Part shown: piece after piece, positions 34,383 to 44,700 of the stretch
Layout of the letters: each line of letters begins with the position of its first letter
How positions within the stretch are numbered: the first letter of the stretch is position 1
Origin: Eonycteris spelaea
Taxonomy: Eukaryota > Chordata > Mammalia > Chiroptera > Pteropodidae
Assembly (NCBI GenBank): GCA_003508835.1
Contig: PUFA01000143.1
Span: 930,001-994,000 of the forward strand
Direction: 5' to 3'
Length of the DNA: 64,000 nucleotides
Translations under genes and position numbers: made by a program
The notes under the pieces: generated by a model
What the model was told of the DNA's origin: nothing
Seen by the model: the letters and a program-made list of their open reading frames with translations, nothing else
Databases searched by the model: none

Positions 34383-34939
34383 TGTAATGCCCTGGTTTGG
34401 AACTCCACCAGCCAAGAAGGAAACTGACACCGATGCAAGCGCAAGAGGGAGTTTATTGACAAACTCGAGTTTGGACTCCACTGGTTCACTGATGCAGCAG
34501 TGGTTGAGAGGAGCCCCGACCGAGGGGTTGGGACCTAATTTAAAGGGTAAAACCGCAAGCCTTGGGGAGATGCCTTGGCGTTACCTGATTGGGGGGTTAG
34601 GTTGACCTTTAAAGGGATTGGGTGGTAGGTTGTTAGGTCTGCGTGCAAAAGGGGGTCGTGTGCAGTTGGGGCTGCGTATAGAGGGGGCCGTGCGCAGTGG
34701 GGCTGCGTATAGAGGGGGTCGTGCGCAGAAAGGGCCGAGTGCAGAAGGTGCCGGGTGCAGTAATCAGAATATGTGCAGGAGGAAATAAGGGTGGGGGTGC
34801 CTTAAGGGCCCACCGATTAGCTGGCTTGGCTGGTTTGGCCAGGTGGTAAGGCATTGTTCTTGACCACTGGCCTTTGGGGAACTTTTCGTACAATTCATCT
34901 TGGGTTCACTCAGAAAAATGCAATCATTCCAGTCTCTCA
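34383..34939 (-). repeat. 5' LTR of outer ERV
   Basis: It is 557 bp, 49 bp longer than the 3' copy. The extra length is mostly an added repeat unit in U3 (34658-34765). The AATAAA signal is at 34457-34452, and the TG...CA ends are intact. Confidence 0.93.
34658..34765 (-). repeat. U3 minisatellite in outer 5' LTR
   Basis: Two units of 31-32 bp, each containing 'ggggctgcgtatagaggggg', stand in tandem, followed by shorter partial units ('gcagaaagggcc', 'gcagaaggtgcc'). The 3' LTR has one full unit at about 23524-23555. Confidence 0.85.
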
Positions 34940-34944
34940 GTTAG
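34940..34944. repeat. Target-site duplication of outer ERV, right copy
   Basis: GTTAG matches 23247-23251 and marks the resumption of host DNA. Confidence 0.85.
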
Positions 34945-35470
34945 AAGCAAAGGAACAGAAGTTAGAAATCATTTGGCAGATAAAATTATGTGTAAAAAGA
35001 AGTCAGGATGTTGCGTAAATTAGAAGAGGTGAATTAGGGATGGAAGAAATAGTGAATTATGGTAAGAGACTTCTGGATATCTAAGCAGCTGGCAAAAACT
35101 TGAACATATTCAATTCTAAAGAAGCATAATACAATCCTTTCATAATAGAAAAAAGAAACAAATAAATTCAGGTAACAAATATAATTTTTGGCATGTTAAA
35201 CTGGAATATCTATGTATGTATGTATAGTATGAATTTTAAATCTTATAAATAATTATAATAATAATTAGAAATATTTAAAGGCTTCCAAACAAAAATCAAT
35301 AATACTGGATTTATTTTTGAAAAGAATAGCATTGAATAGAATTAAGGAAATTGCTAGGCACATTTTTATATAAGAATTATCATCCAGATTCTTCATAGAA
35401 AAATCATATAACATCTTTCCTTTTGAATATTAAATCTGAGCTTATTAATCATGATGATGTCATTTTGTAT
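34945..35470. other. AT-rich flank, no gene seen
   Basis: No coding signal and no repeat that I recognise, apart from a short (TATG)n-like run near 35211-35226. Confidence 0.5.
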
Positions 35471-35474
35471 TTTT

Positions 35475-36105
35475 TCTTTCAACTTTATTGAGGTACACTA
35501 AGTTGTTCCATATCTGAAGTGTGTATTTTGATAGTTTTTACATAAATACATCTGTGAACACATCACTATAATCAAGGTAACATACAATTCCATCAGCCCC
35601 CAAAGTTTATTTGTGCCTCCTTTGTAATACTTTCTTCCTCCCATTCCCATCCCCAGGCAACCACTGATGTACTTTCTGTCACTGTACATTAATTTGTATT
35701 TCCTAGAATTTCATATAAATGGAATTATACAGTAGAAGTCCGGGTTCTTCTACCCAGCATAATTATCTTGAGATTCACCATGTTGTTGCATGCATCATTA
35801 GTTAATTCTATTTTCTTGCTTAGTATATTGTGTTAATATACCACAATTGTTCACCAATTTGCTTATTAGGGGACGGTTGAGTTGTTTCCATGTTTGTTCC
35901 ATTATTGGTGTTCCTTTCACCAATAATGCTCTTATAAACATTGGTATACAAATCTTAACATGGACATATGCTTTTATTTCTCAGGTAAATACTTAGGAAT
36001 GTAATGACCAGGTAATATGGCAGGTATATATTTAACTTCAAATAAACCAAGATGTTTCCCAAAATGATTATACCGTTTACATTCTTACCAGTAGTTTAAC
36101 ATAAA
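35475..36105 (-). mobile_element. Old LINE-1 3' region, antisense
   Basis: It begins 'caactttattgaggtacact' and continues 'ccaggcaaccactgatgtac', 'agaatttcatataaatggaa', 'gagattcaccatgttgttgc' and 'agatgtttcccaaaatg'. These blocks come in the order of the reverse complement of the L1M 3' UTR. The copy is diverged but nearly colinear. Confidence 0.9.
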
Positions 36106-36625
36106 AATTACATAAGTTGACATCGCATTGCACAAACTTAACAGCAATATATCTGTTAGCTCAGAATTCCTTTCCCCATTATACCCAAGAAATTCAAAGA
36201 TTAGAGATGTCAAATAAACTACTTGGTCAAAAAGCAAGTGACTGTAAGAGTTAGAATCCAAATCTGTATCTGACAATGACAGAATGCTCTTTCATAATGC
36301 CCAGGGAAAGTTTTTTATAAACCAAGGACTAGCTGTTGCTTTCAATAGATGTAATTCTCATCCACTGTGTTGCCAAGTCCTGCTTGACTTGGATAAATGG
36401 AAAGAATGGGAAATTATTTTAGTCCAAGTGGCCCATTGACCAGACAAAGTCAATGTATAGCTTCATTTGGTTGACTGGAATCCAAACTTGTGACCTACTA
36501 GCAGTTGGAAAAGAGATATATAAGACCCTCCAATAAACCAACAAACTTCTTAATTTAAGAAAACATTGCCAATTCAGATGAAGCACTACTTAAAACAGCA
36601 AACATAGCCATGCTTTCGTTAACTT

Positions 36626-36781
36626 AATGGCTTTTTCTTTTTACCGTTGATTTTGTTTCAAAGAACAGATAAAGACACAAGAACTGGAAAGAACTGGAAC
36701 TGGAATGGCTTTTTCTTTTTACCGTTGATTTTGTTTCAAAGAACAGATAAAGACACAAGAACTGGAAAGAACTGGAACTGG
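36626..36781. repeat. Perfect 78-bp tandem duplication
   Basis: Two adjacent copies (36626-36703, 36704-36781), each starting 'aatggctttttctttttacc' and ending in 'ggaaagaactggaactgg'. I see no difference between them, which points to a recent event. The array abuts the polypurine tract. Confidence 0.92.
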
Positions 36782-36785
36782 AATG

Positions 36786-36812
36786 ACATGAAAGAAAGAA
36801 AGAAAGAAGAAA

Positions 36813-36845
<33 letters not shown>

Positions 36846-37165
36846 AACAAACAAACAAAGAAGGGAGGGAGGGAGGGAGGGAGGGAGGAAGGAAAGGAAG
36901 GAAGGAAGGAAGGAAGAAAGGAAGGAAGGGAGGGAGGGAGGGAGGGAGGGAGGGAGGAGGGAGGAAGGAAGGAAGGAAGGAAGGAAGGAAGGAAGGAAGA
37001 GAAAAAAGGAGGAGGAGGAGAGAGGGAGGAAGAGAGAGGGAGGAAGGAAGGAGGGGAAGGAAAAAAGGAAGGAAGAAAAGAAAGAAGGAAAGAAAGAAGG
37101 GAAGAAGAAAGGAAGGAAAGAGGGAAGGAAGAAAAGAAGGAAGGAAAAAAGGAAGGAAGACAAAA
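36786..37165 (+). repeat. Polypurine (GAAA/GGAA/GGGA)n tract, about 380 bp
   Basis: The plus strand is almost purely purine, with (GAAA)n, (GGGA)n and (GGAA)n blocks and one AAAC interruption near 36847-36858. The 177-212 codon frames over it are low-complexity artefacts. Such tracts can form triplex structures and are length-unstable. Confidence 0.95.
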
Positions 37166-37509
37166 CCAGCTGAGAAATGAAGAGAAGAGGATAAAGCACA
37201 TGAAAGAGATTAATGGACAGAAGTACTTTCTTTTTTTTTTTCCCATTTTTAATAGGTCAAACACATTATGTAAAATTTTGAATATGAGAAATGTACATAG
37301 ATGTATGAAACACAGCATACAAGAGACTTTCGTGGTTTTTGATGCTGCTGTTGGCACTATTTCTTCTAACTACTGATGGACACTCTGTATCTATAATGGT
37401 TACTCTTAATGCAAAACGCTATAGTTACCTAATACCCAGAAAAGACAGTTATAAAATAACTGTTTCTGCCTTGGGGACATTATATTTTAGTATTGATTTA
37501 AAACAAACA

Positions 37510-37632
37510 GTCTATGGTCATGTTACCCTGAATGTGCCCCATCTTGTCTGATCTCAGAACTGCTAAGCAGGGTCAGGCCTGGTTAGTACTTGGATGGGAG
37601 ACAACCTTGGAATGCCAGGTGCTGTAGGCGCT
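37510..37632 (+). pseudogene. 5S rRNA-derived retropseudogene or SINE head
   Basis: It is a full-length 5S-like sequence, from GTCTATGGTCATG through CTGCTAAGCAGGGTC (A-box region), the intermediate element, and GGATGGGAGAC (box C) to GGTGCTGTAGGCGCT. It differs from a working mammalian 5S gene at many positions. A (TAAA)n-type tail follows at 37633-37690, and a degenerate duplication ('aaacaaacag' upstream, 'aaataaaacag' downstream) suggests reverse-transcribed insertion. It has no 5S-gene termination context (T-run), so it is not a functional gene. 5S-derived SINEs are known in fruit bats, among others; a single copy cannot distinguish that from a processed pseudogene. Confidence 0.85.
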
Positions 37633-37690
37633 AAAAAATAATAAACAAACAAACAAATAAATAAATAAATAAATAAATAAATAAAAATAA
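37633..37690 (+). repeat. (CAAA)n/(TAAA)n tail of the 5S copy
   Basis: A simple A-rich repeat directly following the 5S body: first AAAC units, then about nine TAAA units. Confidence 0.85.
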
Positions 37691-38334
37691 AACAGAAGAC
37701 TCTAATTCTTTTCTTTTTAGAGAAGAATCAAGTGTAAAGGTGGTCTGTATTCAGGTGTTAATAACTGAAGGTCCAAAGATTCAGTACTAGAATCATTATT
37801 TTTCAAAGTCATTCATTCCTCTCCATCTCTACCATCATCAACTGCAATAGCTTCCTAACTAGATTTAGTAAGTACAAATATAAGATGCAGATTTAAATTT
37901 AATTTTTAGATAAAAAGAATTTTTAAGTTTAAGAATAATCTGTGCAATATTTGGGATACACTTATGTAAAAAATTATTCATTGTTTATCTGAAATTCAAA
38001 CTTAATTGAGTACTTTGTATTTTTATCTGGCAACCCCATTGTCAACACATTTCCTCTCCATTTTCACTTTGACCTCCCTTATTGCAGTGTCAACAAAACA
38101 GAATATCAAAGAAGTGCAGCACCTAAATTTAATAGGAACCTTTCAAGATGGAAACACTTCCGTGCATTCTTTCAAACATTCAAAGTCAGCCAATTACAGT
38201 GTCTCCTATTCATAAACACACAGCATCAATAGTTAGAGTGATAATTTCAATAAATGCTGAAAAGTCATTTTGTAGAATTCAACACTCTCATTCTTCATAA
38301 ATAATTTGAAACAATGCAAATGAAAAGACAATAC

Positions 38335-38605
38335 TCAACATAATAAATAACCTGCTATTTAATAACCAATATTTTTAGCCTCTTTCTATGTATCAACTGC
38401 AGTATTTAATTCTTATAACAATGGAAACAAAACCTTATGAAACAGAAATAATTATTATTTCCATTCTCATTCTACAGGAGAAAAAACTAAAGAAGAAAGA
38501 AGTAAAGCCATTTATTTGCCCCAAAGCATACAGATAGTAATTCATGGAACCAGGCAGTCCAATTCAGAGCCCATATTGTAAACCACTACACTATACTGCC
38601 ATTTT
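38335..38605 (-). mobile_element. MIR SINE, antisense
   Basis: The blocks 'tatcaactgcagtatttaat', 'ccattctcattctacagg', 'gccccaaagcatacagatag' and 'aattcagagcccatattgta' follow the reverse strand of MIR in the right order. Confidence 0.8.
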
Positions 38606-39047
38606 TCATAGCAACAGTAATAGATATGCATTGTTTAGGAATAATTCAAATAAAAGATATTCAAGATTTCTACTACTAAAAAAGTTGAATGGCTAGATAT
38701 ATGTTTTATGTTTTGAATGAAAAACAATGCTTACAACTTCTCAGTTCTGCCCAAATTAATATATAGCTGGAATAAATAATCAGTCAAAACTTAAATCATA
38801 TTTCTGAGAAAGTTGGCAAAATTATTCTAAAATTAATCTAAAAATATCCATAAGAATAAAATATTTGAGTAAAGGAGAATAAGTACAGAGGTTCAGTTTG
38901 AAAAATAGGATAGGAAAAGTAAATATTGTAAAGATACCAATTTTTCCTAAGTTAAACTTTAAATTTAATATGAATTAAATTTCATATTAAAATTTTTGCC
39001 TATATTATGCTCTTTATAAATGAAATCATATGGTAAATACTCTTTAG

Positions 39048-39353
39048 TGTAAGGTAAACGTATGACATGCCGAGAAAAGTTTTAAAAGCAAGCCTTCCTT
39101 GGGAGAGCGCTCCCGGGTGTAGTTCACTGGTCCTGAGAGGAAAGGGGGCCAGAGAAGTTGCGCCCTGGGACGGGAGGGCATAGTTTTTATAGGGTTATGT
39201 GGGAGTAGGGTATAGAATGGGGAATGTCAGTTGAGCATCCGGATTAGGGTGGTGGCGGATTAGGGCGGTGGCACCAGGGTTTATGAGTGGGCCCTTGTCC
39301 CAATTCCAACATCAAACTGGAAAGCCTCCAGGCAGGCCCCCACCAACCTAACA
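39048..39353 (-). mobile_element. Solo LTR, 306 bp, unassigned family
   Basis: A GC-rich island in AT-rich DNA with TGTAAGGT...ACCTAACA ends and a 5-bp TTTAG duplication at 39043-39047 and 39354-39358. Read on the minus strand it begins TGTTAGGTTGG and has a TATA box (CCTATAAAAAC near 39195-39185), which sets the orientation. No internal viral sequence remains, as expected after recombination between two LTRs. I do not recognise the family. Confidence 0.7.
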
Positions 39354-39454
39354 TTTAGTATTTGACTTCTTTTATTCACTATTATATTTGAAAATTTTTT
39401 TTCTGTTGTTGCATGCAGTTATAGATCATTTGTTCTTATTTCTGTATAATTTCC

Positions 39455-39550
39455 ATTTTGATAAACACTGCTCTAAGTACTGAAGATAGAGCAGATTGAA
39501 AAAAAAAGAGGCTTCTTTTTTAATGGAGCTTATATTCTAGTGAATATTAT
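39455..39550 (-). mobile_element. L2 fragment, antisense
   Basis: The words 'aacactgctctaagtactga' and 'tggagcttatattctagtga' are typical of reverse-strand L2 3' ends. It stands between the two solo LTRs. Confidence 0.65.
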
Positions 39551-39772
39551 ATGTATATTATTACATATAAATAAATATATATATATATATATAGGGAAGC
39601 CACATATATGCTAGAGTTGTTGAGATTTGTTTTTATTTTGAAAACATAAATAAAACTATTTTATGCCATATTCAAGAAATAATTCCATGAAACTTGAAAA
39701 TATAAATGTAAAAGGCAAAGCTTTAAAACTTTTAGAATATTCATTTATTATCAATATTGATATACCATCTAC

Positions 39773-40218
39773 TGTTGTGGTGTGTTCAAATCTAAGACCC
39801 ACAGAGCCAATTGAGATTAATTATGAGCCTTTATTAGCTGGCCAGTGACTGATTCTCCCCACTAGAGAATCAGCCCCAAGCTTCCAGAGGAGGTAGCTTA
39901 TAAAGCCTAAAACCACATCAAATAAGCAAGCAGGTTTGCAGAAGCAGAAGTTAGCCATTAGTACATCTTTGCACAGGACATCTCCTAGAACCACACTCTA
40001 GTTATACATTAAGCAGATTATAGAAGCAGAAGTTGGCTGTTATCGTCTGGTGCAAAAACGTTGTTTCTGGGGGACTCTTAAATCTTATAGGAAACAGGGC
40101 CTGGTAGACAGTTTTGTATCTGCATCTTGGTGGTGATATTATTTTTTCTTTGGGAGCTGGTGCTTGAAGATATCACTCCCTGTCTTGTCTTTGTGACTAG
40201 AGAATTTTCCACTTTACA
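39773..40218 (-). mobile_element. Solo LTR, 446 bp, class I-like
   Basis: It is bounded by TGTTGTGG...TTTACA and a 4-bp CTAC duplication (39769-39772, 40219-40222). On the minus strand it reads TGTAAAGTGG to CCACAACA. A polyadenylation signal (AATAAAGGCTC, near 39834-39824) lies close to the 3' end. It differs from both LTR types of the nested ERV. The family is unknown to me. Confidence 0.75.
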
Positions 40219-40224
40219 CTACTA

Positions 40225-40480
40225 GTACTAAGCATTCTTCTAGGTATTAGGGATACATCAGTAAAAATAACATACAAAAATCCTTGCTCTTATGAAGTAC
40301 ACATTTAATGTGATGACAGATAATAAAATAGTAATAATTAAATTATATAGTATATTAGAAAATTATAAGTACTCTGGAGAAAAGTAAAGTCAGTGTGGTA
40401 AAAGGCACCTGCAGAGGAAGAGATAGGGTTAAGGAATATAGGAGAAAATAATATGTGACCTCAGAGTAAGAAGAATTTCT
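40225..40480 (-). mobile_element. L2 LINE 3' end, antisense
   Basis: It has 'actaagcattcttctaggta', 'ttagggatacatcagtaaaa' and 'aattataagtactctggaga', the usual reverse-strand L2 order. The part after 40330 is diverged. Confidence 0.75.
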
Positions 40481-40484
40481 GAAA

Positions 40485-40800
40485 TAAGACAAAAAACACG
40501 AATCATGGAGAAAATGTTTGATTAATTTCACTACATTAGAGCAGATCAAAAGATACAAGAAACAAAGTGAAAAAGAAGATATTTGCAAGCAATATAATCA
40601 TCCAAGGATTAGTATCCAAAATGTACAAATAACTTACAAATTAATGAGAAAAATACAACAACTAATAGAAAAAATATAGACAAAGGATTTAAATATGAAA
40701 TTCACAAATGAGAAAACCCAAATTTTGACTAAGTATACAGGGGAAAATGCTTGTTATCAAAGAAAATGTAAATTTAATACTCAATGATTTCTAATTTATT
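40485..40800 (+). mobile_element. Old LINE-1 ORF2-end fragment
   Basis: It reads like the end of L1 ORF2: 'gatatttgcaagcaatataa', 'aggattagtatccaaaatgt', 'aaattaatgagaaaaataca' and 'tagacaaaggatttaaatat'. It is non-coding because of stops. Confidence 0.75.
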
Positions 40801-41514
40801 AATTTACTTATTATTTCAACCAAATTAGTTAAGATTCAAAAAGAAAGATTTCATTCAGATGGATGTACCCATAAATAGTTGCTGGGATCAGGCAGGTACC
40901 ACTATTCTGAATTTGACTGATTCCTTTTCCACAGGCCTTCAGAATCAGGACATGTGCTTTTGCATTACAATGAAGGTGAGAACTGCAGTTTTAGAGAACT
41001 AGGAAGCCTGGCTCTATCTTGTCCTTCTGAACATGCATAATATTAACCACTTCTCCCCTAATTTCAATAGTAAATACAAGCCTTTCCCTTCAAGTTTTGA
41101 GGTCTTTGAAGATAGAAAAGAGGGGAGAATGGTATTCATGAACCAAGAAAGTTTGAAATGCCAGCCAATCAAGTTGATATTTAATTACTTCAGGGAAAGA
41201 AGTTAAATTTGTGGATGACCCAGGATCGTTGTTTCCTATTTTTCTTTCTAAAACTCATTTAATATCCATTTCAATTCAATGCTTATTGCAATCCTATCAG
41301 AAATGATATAATTCAAATTTGGCAAAAAATGTTGCTTATTAAAACTCATGTAAGGAATGAACTATCCCATGAATGATGCCAAAGTGAGCTTTCTCAAATG
41401 TGAATCTGATCACTACACTCTCATATGCACTCAGTGTTCCAACATTAACAAATTACTTGCTCTTCTGAAAACAGAAGATCCTTCGTAACTAACACTATCT
41501 GTTACATTTACATT

Positions 41515-41720
41515 TTTACTCAATAAATATTTACTGATCATCTATAATGTGCCAGACACTGTCACAAGCACTGGATTTTAACCTATAAATAAAAACTAAA
41601 ATTTCTATTTTCATGGAGTATACATTTGAGTGGGAGAAAGTAGACAATAAAATAAAAAATAAATATATAATATGTTATATGTCTAGCCTTCTGAAAGCAA
41701 TTTAAAAAAAGATAAGGGGA
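41515..41720 (-). mobile_element. L2 LINE 3' end, antisense
   Basis: It contains 'aataaatatttactgatcat', 'gtgccagacactgtcacaag' and 'ggagtatacatttgagtggg', followed by 'agacaataaaataaaaaata'. Confidence 0.85.
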
Positions 41721-44700
41721 CAAAGAAGAAGATCTATTTTAGGTATTTTGGTTTAAAAAGGTCCAGTAAGAAAAAAATTGAGTAAAGACTTGAGGGAAAT
41801 GAGAAAGCAAGCCATGAAGGTATCAAAAAAATAAATGTTCTCTATTTATGAATAATGTTATGAAAATATTTTAGTGTTGTGCCAGTTTAAAGTCTAAAGT
41901 ATGATGGGCAAATTGTAGCATCTAAAAGAAAATAAAAATGTTTTAAATATTCATACTATATCAAATAATATTTTTCTCTGAAGTAAAGAGGAAATGATAG
42001 AGATTTAGGAAATTCTGTATAGTCTCCTACTAGTTGAATTATCAATTCTGTGAGCCTTGGGACATAAAAACATTTAACTTTTGAAATTAAATACAGATAC
42101 ATTTTATTCTTATTTTTATAAGAAAAAATTATAGAAAATGAAAGGGTGTGACATTTGATTTCAAGCATACATATAATTCACCCATTTTTACCTAAGGTTA
42201 TTCTTTGTATTCAATGTATGTGTGTATGTATAAAATGAGTCTTGCTTCACATACACTCTCCCTATAATCTCTTCCTCAAGTCAAGGCCTCAAGACTAGAA
42301 AAGGGTTACCAAGAACCACATGACTTTAAGAGTTTTCCAACTATCGATTTAGTAAGAAAAATATAGTAAGTGTATCTGAAATTTCCTAGGGCCATTTAAA
42401 ATACAAGTGGTAACTTGAGGGTTTATTGTCACCATTTTCCAGATGGCCCAACCAGTGTTTTCAATAACCTTGCTTTCTGAGGGGCTCATCACAGGCTAAT
42501 CAAAGCTATAAGTGTAACTATCACTCCAAACACTGACAGCTACTACTACGCCCGCTACTCAGCCTCCTAAACACATGGTTCCCTCTTAAACCAGTCTATC
42601 TTCTTAGTTTTGAGAATGTATGGATGTACTAAAACAAGGCATTATTCAACCCACCAAATCTTTCTTGGTGACATATTTGGGCAAATAAAAGAAAAAAGGA
42701 TACCAAAGAAATCATTTCAGGTAATTTGAAAAATATTATTAAAAACAAGGATAGAAGGGATTTTTTAAGACATCCTGATCACAAATTAAACATGTGAAAT
42801 AGCCATGGAGTACTAGAGAAATTATATGCAAATTCACCATTTAGAGATCATTCATTTTGTAAATTCATTCATTCATCATTCATTCACTCACTCACTAATT
42901 CATTATTTATTTACTAAGCATTTCTTGAACATTTCCTGTATATCAGCTTTATGATAATTTTTAGGATTAAACAGTTGTTTCAAATATAATCACTGTACTT
43001 GAAGGCCACATAAACACATAAATGATTATAATACAATTTGGTGAGCACTCTGTTAAAGATTTATGCAGTCAACATACAATGCAGAAAGGGAGGCCCAAAA
43101 CCTACTCTGAGTTGGGGAAAAGAGAGGGTCAAAGATGGGAGTCAAAGAAAGTTGCCCAAAATATTTTTTCTTTGAATTTGAATAATAATTCTAGTAATTT
43201 AGAGTGTCAAAGCCCAGAATGTTCCCTTACCATAAATACTGCATGAATTATAATTTCCTATCATTTGCTCATATGCCTTTCCTTTATGTCATTAGTTATA
43301 TGAAAACGCCACCTTTTCAGACCATTTTCAAAAATGCTCACCTCCTTTTCTCCTTTCTTGACTAGTAGTTTTTCCAAGAATAAATAATGACATGGTCTCA
43401 ACTACTTAACAATATGTGAAACTTAGGAGCCATTCCTGGAAATACTGCATTCAAGTATTGAGATATGATTAGAAGCCTAAACAGGCAAAGATCTTCCTTG
43501 TCTCGCTTGAACCCCTGAAAATTATCTTTTAAAGCAGAGACTGTCTGCAGAGGAAACTTGACCAGACTTCCACAATAAAGACATATTTCAATTAGTTTAT
43601 AGAGCACAGTCTATTTCTGTAGTGATTTCCTCCTGAAGAGTGGATGAGCATCAATAAAGACTCAGTCACGCTGAACTTTCAGTAATTGACTCATAAGGAA
43701 CTTAAAAGTAATTTTTTTAACATAATGCAGGCTCATAAAATGCATCATTTTCCTCACTCAATTCATAGTTGACATATGTATCATTAAGAGGTTTTATTCA
43801 AGGCTAGACCCTTTTAAAAAATCTGAAAAAAATTTCTCACTCTAGCCAAATCCTCCTGTTAAAGAACCAAAGTATTTCAAACACCCTAGTAATGGCACAG
43901 TAAATTACATTTTCTCATTTGGAACATTGTAATTGATTTCTCTACAGAGTGATTTATCATGCAACAATTAGGTACCCAAGGGAATTAGATGACCATTTTA
44001 AATTTTATCAGCTTGTTTCAATAAACTGTTAATGTGACCCTAATGTTTGGGAAGCACTTTAATATAATCAGATTTTGGTTGTTCAATCTACTGACATTAA
44101 TGGCTACCTCATTAATCATAGCATTCTTGCTGAGACCTTGGAGGCTGAGCTAAGTTCAGTGGACCAATTCTTACAATAATAAAAAAACAAGCAGCTTTTG
44201 ACAGGGAGATAGTCTCACTTTAACTATAAAATGAATTTTGTTTTATCTTTGGAATTGATGGGGTGGGTAAGTGGAAACTCTAAAAGCTTACAAAATAACA
44301 ATTAAAAACCCTTTAGGCTTAATTCCCAAATTGGTCAATTAAATCGAGACCTCCTATAATCATTACCTGTAATGATTTTCTATTTAAAAGTGTAGCACTA
44401 TACAGCAAGACTTAAAATAGGCCAAATAGCAAATACATAATAAATATCTGTTTCTCAAGCCTGGGTAGCATCTGATGGTTTGCACAAATCCTGCAGAGCC
44501 TTCAACTTCTAAAACCCTGTAGTTAATTCCTCAGTGGCCTTTCAAAAGGGATATGAAAAAAGTACTACAGTGTGATTTATAAGATTTCAGGAAATTGTGT
44601 GTAAATGTAGAGGTCGATTTTAGTACTTTGATTTTTTTTTTTTTCATTGTGATGACAGATGCTCTCTCAGTCTCTTAAATGTCTGTAGAATTGAAAGAAA

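Larger units (their letters stand above)
23252..34939 (-). mobile_element. Outer class I (gammaretrovirus-type) ERV, interrupted by a second ERV
   Basis: This is a minus-strand provirus bounded by two long terminal repeats and a 5-bp GTTAG duplication. In sense order it has 5' LTR, tRNA-Pro-type primer site, splice donor, leader (split by the inner ERV at 28771-34161), gag, pol, env, polypurine tract and 3' LTR. Without the inner element it is about 6.3 kb, well short of the usual 8-9 kb. The loss comes from internal deletions in gag and pol. The two LTRs differ by roughly 16 substitutions over about 505 shared positions by hand count. All three genes are broken. Confidence 0.95.

Noticed and set aside
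23252..34939. A single provirus with four LTR-like repeats from tandem duplication
   Set aside because: The two LTR types are unrelated, have different primer sites and separate target duplications, so nested insertion explains the order better.
36624..37357. Frames of 177-212 codons on both strands
   Set aside because: They are produced by the purine tract and the 78-bp duplication; the serine/leucine/phenylalanine or lysine/glycine/glutamate runs are low-complexity translation.
37510..37632. Functional 5S rRNA gene
   Set aside because: Many substitutions, an indel near the A-box, an A-rich tail and no T-run terminator show a retrocopy.
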